Source: Theropithecus gelada
Taxonomy: Eukaryota; Chordata; Mammalia; Primates; Cercopithecidae
Length of the DNA: 64,000 bases
Assembly (NCBI RefSeq): GCF_003255815.1
Contig: NC_037681.1
Span: 76,258,386 to 76,322,385, forward strand
Reading direction: 5' to 3'
Shown piece after piece: positions 34,801-49,800 of this stretch; position 1 is the first letter of the stretch, and each line of letters starts with the position of its first letter. The notes below the pieces were generated by a model, which worked only from the letters and a program-made list of their open reading frames with translations, was not told the origin of the DNA and made no database searches. A program made the position numbers and the translations under genes.

Positions 34801-37800
34801 CATCACAAGGAAATTTTAAAGTTATTTGGAAAACAACACTATAAATAAAGGCAAAGACAAAAGACAATGAAGATAGACATGTTCTCCTCAAAACATGATA
34901 AACCATTAGTATCTCTAATATGCAAAAAGCTCTAAGAAAAAGATAACTGGCAATTCACAACAGATAAAAATGCAAAGTACACTAATATATGAAAAGATGC
35001 TGTCAGGGAAAATGCAAATTAGAGTAACAATGAGATACCACATTTTCCATTATCAGATTGATAACATTTTAAAATTAGTAACACTGAATGCTGGGAGAAT
35101 ATCAAAGTGCTTCAATTTTGGGGGAAGTAATCTGGCAGCTATATGGTAAATTAAAACTTAAAGGGATACATTAAAAAGTATAAAACAGATAAACATTTTG
35201 TCTTACCAGTCCCATTATTGAGAATCTATCCTATAGAAAGAAATAAATCAGTACTTAAAAGATTTATGTATTAGACTATTTACCACAGTGAGGTTTGGAG
35301 TGGCAAAAAAGCAAAAACAATCTTGTAATTTATTCACTGGAGAATGGTGGAAGAATCTGTGGAAGAGCCATACTATAAAATCTTACTCAGCTATCTCCAG
35401 GAATAAAATCAGTCTACACAATATTGATTAAGCTAGAGTAGTACTAGGGGGCTGAGAAATGTGTTGGTATGATCCTGTTTTGTAAATATAAAAAACACAA
35501 AAAAATCCTCTATACATGTGTGAATATGTTTATTATCTAAATTGGTACGGGTATTAAAAAAAGAACGCAGATAGTTAACACTGGCTATTTTAAGTCCATA
35601 AAAATAAAGATCAGGGAGATTAACATTTTTTCTTTACATTAAATTAAATGTCTATATTTAAGCTATAATTTTTATGGTCGGAATAAAATCACAAAATCCT
35701 TTTCATTTGGAGGGAGGATGTTTCTTTCTCTGTTTGCAGGTGAAATTATGAAACTTTTTTAGTTTATAGTCTGCCAAAAATCAACATTGATGCAAATATC
35801 AGGATAATTATAAAGAGTGACTACTAAATGACAGTTTGATGAAGTAGATGTAAAAAAAACAGCAGGACTGGTTCTGTTAGTAAAATGCTGTCACTGCACA
35901 TGGTATTGTATCACAACAAAAGTTAGGCTCATTGAATCTAAATGTGAGCAATATGTGGGTGGGAAAATCACTACAACCTAGTCGTCTCACCCTTTACATA
36001 AGAACAAAAGAGTAGGACTTCTCACAATCATCTCATTCATAGAATATACACTGCTAATAAATAACTTCAAATGGGTAACTTCAGTTTTATCTCTATTAAA
36101 AATGTTGCTCCTTAAAACATTTTATACTTACACAAGGCCAGAAAAGTGTGCTTTGAATTCATCAAGACCAAGACTCTTCTTAGCAAGTCCTTGTTCATAA
36201 TATAGTTTTTAATGTGATATGTGTGATGTTCCACACAAAATGTGAGTAACTCTAAAATTAAGGCAAGTAGCTGTGCTGTTTGATAATTATCTACAAAAGA
36301 AAGTAATCTCATGAAAATACTGAATATATCTAAATAAAGAATAAATAAAGCTTACATCCTATTTTATAACGAAATCTAAACTGTAATTCCTCCTTTTTTT
36401 TTTTTTTTTTTGAGACAAGGTCTCACTCTGTCATCCAGTTTGGAGTGTGGTGGCACGATTATGGCACATTGCAGCTTCCACCTCCCAGACTCAACTGTTC
36501 CTCCCACCTCAGCTGTCAGAGTAGCTGGAACTACAGATGTACACCACCATGCTAGCTAATTTTTTTTTTTCAATGTTTTGTAGAGATGGGGCCTCACTAT
36601 GTTGTCCTGACTGGTCTCAAACTCCTGGCCCCAAGCAATCCTCCCACCTTAGCCTCCCATAGCGCTGGGATTACAAGTGTAAGCCCCTGCACCTGGCCCA
36701 TTTCCTCCATTTTCATATCCATTAAAAAGGCTGTAGATTTTTACTTTTTCATTAGGCAGAAGCATATTATCAGTTTTACCTATTAGATAACTAAGACTCA
36801 TATTTGCATAAAATATGAAATACAGAAAGAAGAGCAATAAAAATATATGAACATGATAATAATACCTTGATGGCATTGAGGAGTTCTTGGTAATGTTTCT
36901 GTAATAAATGCTATATTATTAATATTAATAAATCTATAAAAGGGCCCACCGTTAAAAAAAATACTTAAAACATTTTGCCTAAAGTGGCTCAAAGCAAATT
37001 TCTCAAGAAAAATTATATGCTTTTAGAAAAGACATTTTAAGAAAAGGATATTTTTGGCTGTTTGAATATCAAATGAAAAATATTACATCAAGATTCTTTT
37101 TTTTTTTTTCATACGGAGTCTTGCTCTGTCGCCCAGGCTGGAGTGCAGTGGTGCGATCTTGGCTCACAGCAAGCTCCACCTCCCGGCTTCACCCATTCTC
37201 TTGCCTTAGCCTCCTAAGCAGCTGGGACTACAGGCGCCCGCCACCACGCCCGGCTAATTTTTTTTGTGTTTTTAGTAGAGACGGGGTTTCACCAGGTTAG
37301 CCAGGATGGCCTCAATCTCCTGACCTCGTGATCCGCCCACCTCAGCCTCCCAAAGTGCTGGGATTACAGGCGTGAGCCACCACGCCCAGCCTAAGATTCT
37401 TAAGCATAATTTGATATAATTTCATATACACCTTTTTTTTTTGAGACAGAGTCTGGCTCTGTAGCCCAGGCTGGAGTGCAATGGCGCTATCTCGGCTCAC
37501 TGCAAGCTCCGCCTCTCGGGTTCACGCCATTCTCCTGCCTCAGTCTCCCGAGTAGCTGGGACTACAGGCGCCCACCACCACTCCCGGCTAATTTTTTTTT
37601 TCTTTTTGTATTTTTAGTAGAGACGGGGTTTCACTGTGTTAGCCAGGTTAGTCTCAATCTCCTGACCTTGTGATCCGCCCGCCTTGGCCTCCCAAAGTGC
37701 TGGGATTACAGGCATGAGCCACTGAGCCCGGCCTATATACAACTTTTAAAATATCAACTCATGATATCCATAGAGAGGGACTTAATGAATAAACTTGCAT

Positions 37801-40800
37801 TTTTCTTTTCCTGAGGCTTTGGTTTATACATCCATGAAATGATTTTGAACTGTTTCCTGAACATCAAATTTTAACTTATGTCAAGGGCTCATATGGACAA
37901 TCATGCACCCCTATTATAAGTGCTTGAGACAAGGAAATATTTTCTTGTTGTTTGAGACAAAGTATCACTATGTCACCCAGGCTGGAGGGCACTGGTGCAA
38001 TTTCGGCTCACTGCAGCCTCAACTTCCCAGACTCAAGTGATTCTGCCACCTCAGCCTCCCTAGTAGCTGGGACCACAGGGACATACCACCATGCCCAGTT
38101 TATTTTTTGTAGAGACGAGGTCTCACTATGTTGCCCAGGCTGGTCTCTAACTCCTGGGCTCAACCGATCCTCCCGCCTCGGCCTGCCAAAGTGCTGAGAT
38201 TACAGGTGTGAGCCACCACGCTTGGCTAGACAAGGAAATATTAAGCTGTAAGGAAATTATAAAATCACAGTCTTACAGAATTTTTTAAAAAATGACATCA
38301 TCTAGTACAACTATTTTATTTACTTGAGATTATATACATAAATATTTTGGGGAACTACAATGCTATTGGGAATAAATCAGCATTCTTTCTAATAACAGAA
38401 TGACCATCACATATAAATACACAAAATAAAATTCTGATATTTCAAGGATTGTTTCTACTTAAAATGCAAGTAAAGAGTTTCACTTGCTCCAGACCAATTT
38501 CTATAACAGCCAGTACTACAGCCAAAATTTGAACTAGTCCCTCACCATTAAAGGCAATTCCTGGCCAGGTGCGGTGGCTCATGCCTGTAATCCCAGCACT
38601 TTGGGAGGCCAAGGTGGGTGGATCGCCTGAGGTCAGGAGTTTGAGACCAGTCTGGCCAACATGGTGAAACCCCGTCTCTACTAAAAATACAAAAAAAATT
38701 AGTTGGGCGTGGTGGCATGCACCTGTAATCCTAGCTACTTGGGAGGCTGAGGTGGGAGATTGCTTGAACCCAGGAGGTGGAGGCTGCAGTGAGCCGAAAT
38801 CATGCCACTGCACTCTAGCCTGGGTGACAGAGTGAGACTCTGTCTCAAACAAACAAACAAAAAAAAGCAATTCTTTATTTCTCAATTCCCAAATTTTATT
38901 ACAAAAGATTTTTTAACCTTGACCCTCAATGCTGTATGTGGAAATTAAATTGAAAAAAAAACAGGCCGGGCGCAGTGGCTCACACCTCTAATCCCAGCAC
39001 TTTGGGAGGCCGAGGCAGGTAGATCACGAGGTCAGGAGATCAAGACCACCCTGGCTAACACGGTGAAACCCCATCTCTACTAAAAATACAAAGTTGGGAG
39101 GCTGAGGCAGAAGAATCGCTTGAACTTGGGAGGCGGAAGTTGCAGTGAGCCAAGATTGTGCCACTGCACTCCAGCCTGGGCGACAGAGTTAGACTCCATC
39201 TCAAAACAAAACAAACAAAAAAAAACCAAACAAAACAAAAAACAATGACCTACAGTGTTAAACAAATGTCTTGTCTTCATCTTTATAACTGGGACAAGAA
39301 ATTACTCATATCTCTAAATAGTCCAATCTCTGAACAGCCTCCTTATTTGAAACTGGCTCCCCTTTGAGATTTGATGAGGCTGGCAGAAAAGGCATGGGAC
39401 ACTAGGTGTACACAGCACATGTCTTTATTAGTATCAAGCCCATACCTAGTATGCCTGTTCTAAATAGGAACAACTACTTTTTGACTCAGATTCATGAACA
39501 ATAAGCATAAAGTGGTCATGAAAGTTAGTTGCAAAGTAACTGGTCTTAGTTACTACATTTCAAAAATAAGAACTAAATCCTCGACTTTCAGACAATGCCT
39601 TCTCATAACAACGTCAGAAAACAAGCTATACATTTTCAGGGAAAAAACAACAGAATTCCAACTAGTTTTCTATTTTTAATACTGGAGATAGTGGAATTTT
39701 TTCTTTACAATACAGACAAAAATAAATTTTTGGATTTTGTTTTTATGCCAAAATATGCTTTTCTTAGCCTTATATAAGTGCATTACACTTAAAGTAGAAA
39801 AAAAGTTTATAATTTGCATGTATTAGTAAAGTATGAATTTATACTTACCAGGGCAAATTGTGTTGTTTTTGTTTGATCCAACTATATTATCTAATAAAAA
39901 AATTAAAAATTAAAATCAAATACTTCAGTAATAATATCCCACCTTTCCCTAGTACTTTATAATATACAATGCATGACTTCAATCATAATCTCATTTTACC
40001 CTCAAAATAACCATTAAGACTTGGTTGCTTCAGCAAAATTATAACTATATCTGCAATCTTTTACAAAAGTGGATGTAGCTATAGAATTATTAAAAGACAA
40101 CATAGCATATATATTCTGATAAAAAGTAAGATTACAACCAGGGATAAAACCAACATATCTTCTTTTACCTTCTCCTATTCATCATTCAACAATTAGGATA
40201 TTTCTCTTCATCTCATTTTTGTTTTTTTATTTTTAATTTTTTAAAATAATATTTGCATTTGATCATCCATTATTCATCTCATTTTTAAAAACAGAAAATA
40301 CAGGAATTTTTAAAACTCCAGAATAATAAATGTGTTTATGCTTTAAATTTAAAAAACAAAAAACTCAATTAAGTAGGCCATTATAAATAAGTTCCAATTT
40401 CTAGGCATACATTCTAGAGCACATCAAGGCACATGTGCATAGGGAAACACAAGAATGTAACTGGAGCATTATTTGTAATAGCAAAAAGCTAGAAACAAAT
40501 GCACATTAGAGGCAGAATGGCTCTATTACAGCATACTCATAAGAGAGGATTACGTAGGAGTTAAAATTAAATAAGAACTCTATTTCAATATGAATTAGAT
40601 CAATATGAACAGGTATCAATACGAACAGATCTCAAAAATAACACTGGATAAAAAATATGCAGAATAATACGTATGACAGACATTAAATTTATAGCAACTT
40701 TGAAAATATGAAAACTAATACCGTATATACACATCATAACAACATAAGTAAACACAGGAGTGATAAACTCCAAATTCAGCATACCTTGAGAGATGGAGGA

Positions 40801-43800
40801 AGAGGGGGTAGAATGGGAATGGGAATGTGAAGGGGTACATACGAAACTCCAACTATATCTGTAATGTTTTAAAAAAAAATCTGAAAAAAAATATGGCAAG
40901 TTAGTTTTGATAAAGCCAACAGGGAGTATATGAGTGTCTGTTATACTATTATCTATATATTTCTGTAAGCCGGAAGTGTTTTATTAAAATGAACATAAAA
41001 AATGCATTATTTTTATTTATATAAATGGAACCATTCTGCAAGAAAACCCTCTGTGATGTGCTTTTGTACCCATTCACCTTGATATTTTGGGGAATTATTC
41101 AGTTGATACATCAAAATTCAATTATTTTAACTGCTATATAGTATTCCATTATTTGAAAAAAACATATTTTATTCATTTTCCTACCACAAACAATGCAGCA
41201 ACATTCTTGTACCTGTCATGCATATGCACAAACATTCCCTAGAGTATATACTCAGAAATGGAACTGATAGTATTACACAGGGTGTGCTCATGTTTCAACT
41301 TACTAGTTTCATAAAATTCTCCTAACTAACTTCCTTTTAAGTGACTCTTCAGGTTAACAAATATTTTCAGATAGTGGCTAATGTTCTATTATGCTCCACA
41401 TATTTCTGATTTCACTAAGTTGTAAGCTTTTCAAAGTCCTTTGGTTACATTAGTATGTATTATGGTCATATGGTAACATATGAGATTAATGAAATCTCTG
41501 AGGTTGATGAAATCTCAGAGAACTGTAATATCTATGGCTAAGTTGAATATAGTAGAACTCAATTTAAAAACTGCCTCCAAATTAGATATATGCAAGTATG
41601 ATTACCTAGAGGGATACACTAAAACCATAGTAGGATTCTACACTCAGACTCCTTCAAAAATATTTTTAGATTTTCACTCCATTTTAATAAACTGAAACAG
41701 AAATTGCAGCTGATGAATTACGGGTGCTGATTATATAAGAAAGAGAATATGGAAATGCAATTTTAAAAATACTAATGAAAAAGCCTTGCCCATATATATC
41801 AGCATATATTGGCATATGAATGTGTATTTGGAGACTAAGTTAAAATATTTATACTATTTGCTCCTACTCATTCTAGATATCAACTCTCACAAATTTGGGG
41901 ACAATGCTTTCTTTTGATAAGTGTCTACATCTCACTTCCTTAGTGTGTAATACTGTTTGCCACATTTTCTTTTTTTGTTTTCCGCCAGTGGTCTACACAT
42001 TCAGAGAAACTTCTGTAGTAACAAACTATAGAAATGGCCCCTGAAAGAATAGTCACTTCCATAACCCTAAGAAACAAGAAAATCGTAATTTTATATTGCA
42101 GTTTAAGTTTTTCAGTCATAATTTCCCTGTCATATAAAGTTTCAAGTAAATTGCCTGTTAGTTTAATATTTATCTCATCCTTCTTTAAAAACAGAAATCA
42201 TAGCAGATAAATAAGAGATCCTACCCTTTTCACATTTGTCTTCTGAAGTATTGGTCAAAAGTGGTGCTGTGAGAACATGCATACAATGGTTGTAGAAGAA
42301 ATTTAGAAATTCACTTTTTTCAGTTTTCTGAAACAGAATTTTTAAAAGAATACTGTTACTTTTGTAAATAAAAAACATCTTCAAGATTAGCAGTACATAC
42401 CTTTTCCAGAACCAAAACAAAACAAAAAGAATTAGCAGTACAGATCATATATAAGCAGATACTTTAAGATACTATGAAAAAAATCAAACACATAGTTATA
42501 TATTGTGAAAGAACCAAAAACTAACTATATTCACTTTAATCTTATTTCTGTGGAACTGAAAATTAAGTCTACTTCATATTCTATACTAAGTAAAACTGAA
42601 GGCAAGATAAAGATCAGATAGCATCACAAAATGTTTTTCTGAGGAAAATTATTCAAAATAATTTTTTCCAAAAGATGCCTGTGATATGAATATGAAATTC
42701 AATGAAGAACCAATCTATTGTACAACATATATAATAACATATTACTAACAATTTATTACACTTGCAAACTGCTAAGAGAGTAGATTTTAAGTGTTCTCAA
42801 CACAAATAGAAAACATATAAAACACACACAAAATAAATAACATGTAAGTCAGAACAGCATACACCATAATCACTATGGATCCCATTTGTCTCTCTCTCTT
42901 TGCAGTGTATTGAGTTTTTCCCAAGAATGTAACAAAGAGAGAAAATTCTCTCAACTTTAAAAATAACATTCAAATGTGGGGAAAAGGCACATATGAATCT
43001 GTTTTGGAAGAATAAAAATTTTTAGAAAGAAAAAGAACCAATTAAGCCCATGTAATGGCAACTTAACTACTTAAAATTTGGAACCCCAGATTTCACCAAC
43101 TCTATCCAAATTTTAAAAACCACTGAATAACGTTATCAAGCCACTAGATGAAAAGACAAAATTAAATCAATTTTTAGCATTTTAAAATTTTATAATTTGA
43201 AAATTTGGAAAATAATGTCTATGGATTTTGCCACTATTTTTTACACAATTGGGCATACAAATTTGTAATGATTTAAAAACAATGTACATATTCTCTAAAT
43301 ATGAAGGAAATTTGATAAAGAAAATATCCCTCCATATTGAGAGAATGACTATTAATATTCTGGAGTATCTAATCCTTAAGTATTAAGGACTTACTCCTTA
43401 AATCTTTTTAAATGTCTTATGTAATTGAGATCATTCAGTATAAATTTTTCCTTTTTTATTGTGATAAAATCACACAACATAAAACTTGCTATTTAAAAAT
43501 TTATTGGTCAGGCGCAGCGGCTCACACCTGTAATCCCAGCACTCTGGGAGGCCCAGGTGGGTGGATCATCTGAGGGCAGGGGTTCAAGACCAGCCTGACC
43601 AACATGGTGAAACCGCATCTCTACTAAAAATACAAAAATTAACCGGGTGTGGTGGCATGCATCTGTAGTCCCAGCTACTCGGGAGGCTGAGAAAGGAGAA
43701 TTATTTGAACCAAAGAGGCAGAGGTTGCAGTGAGCCAAGATTGCGCCACTGCACTCCAGCCTGGCGACAGAGTGAGACTCCATCTCAAAATAATAATAAT

Positions 43801-46800
43801 AATAATTTTATCATTTTTAAGTGTACAGTTTAGTAGTGTTAAGTATATTCACACTGTTGTGTATTAAATTTTAAGAAATTAACACATAGAGGCCAAGGGC
43901 CATAAATGGAATTCTTAACATTTTACTAAGATTTTAATAGATTACAATTTTGTATTTTACCACAAATGAATTGCTGTAAGAATCCACTGCTACTTAAATA
44001 CCAACTGGACAAATACTTAAAATACTTGTTTCTCAAAATTTTATTACAAAGCCACCTAAAACTGACTAGGTCAAAACATTTTTATCTCAGAATAATTTCT
44101 TACATTAGTTGTAGCCAGCATGTTCTCTGGATCAATCAGAGTACGAAGAAGTCCCATTAACTGAACAGCGCCTCCTAGCTCAGGATCAGTATCACAGATC
44201 ATTTGTTCAATTACCACATTAATAAGAAGAATATCCTGGTGGCAAAACAAAACAAAAGAAAACAAAACAAAACATGTTTCCATTAGACCTGGTATAGATC
44301 TAAGACAAAAACACCAACTGAAAGAGCAAAGTGAGAATTATATAGAGAAAAAAACAAAGAATGGAATAGCTTATTTAAACTTTTATTCCTACTGCTTTTG
44401 AAGGTTCTATAAAATACTACACTAGAGTGAAAAAAATGCCACTCCAGAAAAAAAAAAAAAAAAAAAAAGAAGAAGAAAAAAAAAAACCCCACAAAAGCAG
44501 AGCATGCTGCAACTTATAGGAAGTGGAAAACAATTCTTTAGCAGTAACTCTTATTCATTTTGAGTTTCAGATTCAGGCATAAATTTAGAGGTTGACTAAA
44601 CAAACAAGATCATGTGACCCTAAGACATAAATTATCTCAGCCTCTAACTAGTAAATCCTTCCTAGCAAAAAAAAAAAAAAAAGAAAAAAACAGAAAAAAT
44701 GACCAAAAATAACCCAGTACACAACTCTTCATGCAAGAAGACACTGTGTTATATAACAATCTAATATCAGCTAGATTTGCTACATTAGTAACATGCTCTT
44801 GGGTTTTATTTATTTATTTATTCATTTATTTATTTATTGAAACGGAGTCTTATTCTCTTGCCCAGGCTGGAGTGCAGTGGGGCAATCTGGGCTCAGTGCA
44901 ACCTCACAAACGAGTCTCCTGCCTCAGCCTCTTGAGTAGCTGGGATTAAAGGCGTGAGCCACCATGCCTGACTAATTTTTGTATTTTTAGTAGAGACTGT
45001 CCGTCCGGATTCTAAGCTGCCATCTCTATTTTCTGATTGGGAAATATAAATAAAATGAGATGTTTACATTTGTTTCATTGATTCTAAAACAGATTTCTTA
45101 AAAATTTTAACCTCTTAATTAAGATACATTTTGTAATTGATGGCATTGGACAGTCACTATCAGCCAAGTGGTAATCATGACAAAATTACATAAAAATCTT
45201 TTACTGACACTGTCTTGTAAGATCAAGGAAATATTAGCATCTGCATATCTTAGGTTTGATGGATACAGTAAATAAGAGGAGAAAAGAAGAAATGGCAAGA
45301 GCAAGAATATTTTGAACCAGAGTAAAAATAACTGGTGGATGTTGTGAAAACATTTCCAGTTTGCTTAATACAAACACACAAGAATTTAATAAAAAGTCCA
45401 TTAATTGGCTGGGTGCAATGGCCCACGTCTATAATTCCAGCCATCTGAGAGGCTGAGGTGGGAGGATTGCCTGAGGTCAGGAGTTCGAGAGCAGCCTGGC
45501 CAACATGGTGAAACCTCATCTCTACTAAAAATATTAAAAAATTATCTGGGTGTGGTGGTGGGTACCTGTAAACCCAGCTACTTGGGAGGCTGAGGCAGGG
45601 AGAATTGCTTGAACTCAGGAGGCAGAGATTGCAGTGAGCCAAGATCGTACCACTGCACTTCAGCCTGGGTGACAGAGCAGGACTCTGTCTTAAAAACAAC
45701 CACTAACATAATTTGCTTTACAGCAACTTTAATGAATGCTTCTAAGTACGTGTGTGTGTGTGTAAGTAATACACCTGGTCCTCTGCAACTGTAGGTTCCA
45801 TACTCATGGATTCAACCAAGTAAGGATGAAAAATACTTGGGAAAGGAAAAAAAAAAAAAAGAATGGTTGTATCCATACCGAAACATGTACAGATTTTTTC
45901 TTTTATTACTATTGTTATTATTCTCTAAACAATGTTTATTCTCTCAACAATATAGTATAACAACTATTTACATAGCATTTGCATTGTATCAGGTATTATA
46001 ATCTAAAGTATAAGGGAAGATGTGCATAGGTTATATGCAAATTTTATGCCATTTTATATAACGGACTTGAGCATAAGTGGAGTTAGGTATCCTAGTGTCC
46101 CAGTGGGAGGGGAAGGTGGTTTCCTGGAACCCATCCCCCACAGATACTGAGGGATGACTATATATAACATATATATACACATACATATATAAAAACCAAT
46201 ACTTCTTTCAACTCATTCTGATTTGAAGAGCGCAACTATAAGTAGCTCCTCAAGTTCTACAGAACGTAAAGGTCCAAATTCTTAAGTCTGTGGAATGACA
46301 AACAGCCTGGACAGAAAAAAATGAAAACTCAATCGTTTTGTTTTGTTTTGTTTGAGCAGGATCTTGCTATGTTGTCCATGCTGGTGTTGAACTCCTAGGC
46401 TCAAGAGATCCTCCCACCTCATCCTGCCAAGTAGCTGAGATTACAGGCATGCACCACCAGCACATCTGGCACATTCTTTTTTAAAAGTTGGGGGGATTTC
46501 CTGATATGACACACTGAAGGAAATGATACTTCTATGCCATTTCTGCCACAAAGAAGTAACTAGAATCTATCTAATTGTGAGGAAACAACAGACCAACCAA
46601 AGTTGTTGGATAACAGATCAGAAACTTTTTGTTTTTGTCTTGGTTAAAATGGACATTACTAAGACAATGAATAAAATATGAATGAGTACTGTAGTTAGAT
46701 GATAGTATTATAAAAATCTTAATATCATGATTTTGATAATTATACTGTGGTAATGTAAGAGTTTTTAGTTGGTGACAGTGAAGTAACTAGGGGTAAAGGG

Positions 46801-49800
46801 ACAGTTTGTCATCATTTCTGCACCTTATTCCTCAATGGTTCAGAAAGAAAATAATACCCATGTATGCATATGTATTTATACAAATGCAAGCATAGAAAGA
46901 ATGACAAAACAAATGACAGAAAAAATATTAACAATTGGGCCGGGTGCGGTGGCTCACGCCTGTAATCCCAGCACTTTGGGAGGCCGAGGAGGGCGGATCC
47001 CAAGGTCAGGAGTTCGAGACTAGCCTGACCAACATGATGAAACGCCATCTCTACTAAAAATACAAAAATTAGCCGGGCGAGGTGATGCGCACCTGTAATC
47101 CCAGCTACTCAGGAGGCTGAGGCAGGAGAATCGCTTGAACCAAGGAGGCGGACGTTGCAGTGTGCCGAGATCGCGCTACTGCACTCCAGCCTGGGTGACA
47201 GAGTGAAGACTCCATCTCAAAAAAAAAAAAAAAAAAACCAAAACACACAACTGGGGAATTTATGTGACGGGTATCTGGGAGTTCGTTTTATTATTATTGT
47301 GACTTGGAGAAATTTTAAGAAATAAAATGTGACCTAATGCAAAATACTGAAAGGTCAATCTATAGAGATTAACTTATGTATTTCCTAACTTCTTTTTATG
47401 ATAAATCTCAGATATATAAAGAACTAGAGAGGACAATACAATAAATCCCATGTATCCATCCCAGCTTCAACAATTATTAATTCACAACCAATCTTGTTTA
47501 ATACACTAACTTATCTCTACACTACAGAATTTAGTTTGAAGCAAATTCCATATAAATATGTCAGCATAAATGTTTAAAATATAAGGATTCTTTTAAAATA
47601 ACACAAATGTTATTATCATATCTAAAAAATTAACATGAGATTTTATTCTTAAATGAGAAAACACCTAACAAATCCAGTCAGGTTCTCTCAGTTTTACTGA
47701 ATGTTTCAAAGGCCATTAATATAAAAATATATGCAATCTGTGGCATAACAAAAAGACGACATTATTGCTAAATTTACTCTTTCTGCTTGGATAGAAACAA
47801 TGACTATAGTAAAATATGTTAATATTTCTTTTTATCTTAATACATATTTAAATATTGTAACCCATGTTGCCATAATCAAATCTGCTCCATAATACTTTAC
47901 CAAAAGGAAATGTTTGAATGCTGAGCATTTATTTTAAAAGGGCACTAAAATATCAACTGCCACTGAATATACAGATAAGTCATTTTCTGTTTCCTTCCTA
48001 AAGGTCACCACCAGCCCAGTATAGAATTCAGCATGTAGAAGACTTAATTGGGGTTTTTTTTTGTAATTAGATTTATGTTCTCTTGTGGACTAAATTATTT
48101 TGAGGCAACACAGTTTTAAAATTATAAAATTGTTAGCTCTCAGAAAATTCAGGAAAATGAAACCCCCTGAAGGTTGTTATAAGAAAAAAAAACACCGAGA
48201 AAGGAACTTTTCATAGTGAAAAAATCAATCGCTGCTTTTCTAAGTCTTATGCATCAATTAAACAAGAAATATTTCTAATTAAAACAGGAACCAAAGCTTG
48301 AAGAGTTAAGAATTCTGAAGTTAACAGTTTACTATGATCATGGTCTGAGATTGATTCATGGTCATTTTATGATAAATGCCTTTAATCACACACATCACTG
48401 AAGATGGAGCAATGGGAGTGTTAAATTTCAAAGTTATCTTTTGTAAAGGGTGGCATTAAGATAAACCAATGAGATTATAAAATTATTAATAAAGTAGGCA
48501 TTTCTTTTTAAAGTCAGAATTAGCATTGTTTGATTTTTAAAATATATAGAGAGAACACAAAATATTACTTCTCTACTGACTATACTGCATTAGCCCAAGT
48601 TGATTCTAAAATAAAATCACTTTAAAAAACATTGAAAATAACTAACAAATATAGAAAGCATAAAGCTAAGGACACATTACAAGATTAAACACAAAACACA
48701 TAAAACAACTATAATTTAATTCAATGGTAACTCATGTAAGCATCAAATTAAAATTGGGAATCAAAAACTTTCCTTAAGAAGAGGATCAGACATGGTGGCT
48801 CATGCCTGTAATCCCAGCACTTTGGGGGGCTGAGACGGGTGGATCACCTGAGGTCAGGAGTTCGAGACCACCCTGAACAACATGGTGAAACCTTGTCTCT
48901 ACCAAAAATACACAATTAGGCAGGCGTGGCGGTGCACAGAGGTTACAGTGAGCCAAGAATGCGCCATTGCACTCCAGCCTGAGCAACAAGAGTGAACCTC
49001 TGTCTCAAACAAACAAAAAGGAAGACAATTATAGTTACCTCCTACTTAAAACTAAGGCATTTTTAATGTAAAAAAAAAAGTACTTTAAATTATAGCTCTA
49101 CGTTCATTTTGTCCTTAAAATAGCTTAAGGGGAAAATTTAAATATATCAGTAGTGGGAAAACACAATATTGGTCTCATTATTAAACTTTCTTTTTTAATT
49201 TCTTTTATTTCCACAGGTAGTTGGGGAACAGGTGGTGTTTGGTTACATGAATAAGTTATTTGGTGGCGATTTGTGAGATTTTGGTGCACCCATCACCCAA
49301 GCAGTATACACTGCACCCTATTTGTAGCTTTTTATCCTTCACCCCCTTCCCACCCTTTCCCTGAGTCCCCAAAGTCCACTGTGTCATTCTTATGCCTTTG
49401 CATCCTCATAGCTTAGCTCCCACTTGTAAGTTGAGAACATATGATGTTTGGTTTTCTATTCCTGAATTACTTCACTTAGAAAAATAGTCTCTAATCTCAT
49501 CCAGTCATTATTAAACTTTAATTCCTACTTAAAACATATTCTTTGAACAAACAAAAGCAACTTTTTAGGTATCCTAGGTAAGTACCTGACCTGTAAATCT
49601 CCTAAGGCTTGAAATTACATTTTATTAACACTTGAAATTTAAGACCAATATTTACAAATCTGATTCTATTATAACCTGTTTATCTCAATACTGGTTTGAA
49701 TATCTGGGTTTTTTTGTTTGTTTGTTTTTTGTTTTTTTTTTAACAATAAACAAAATCAGTTGCCACATATTCTAATTTGGCCAAAGTCACAACTAGTCAG

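Larger units (their letters stand above)
33800..35545 (+). repeat. Old L1M LINE 3' portion, split by two Alus
   Basis: Sense L1 text such as 'atgtaattccaatcaaaatg', 'aatgagataccacattttcc' and 'gaatggtggaagaatctgtg'. The reading frame is destroyed. Alus at 34029-34324 and 34440-34657 lie inside it. Confidence 0.68.
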
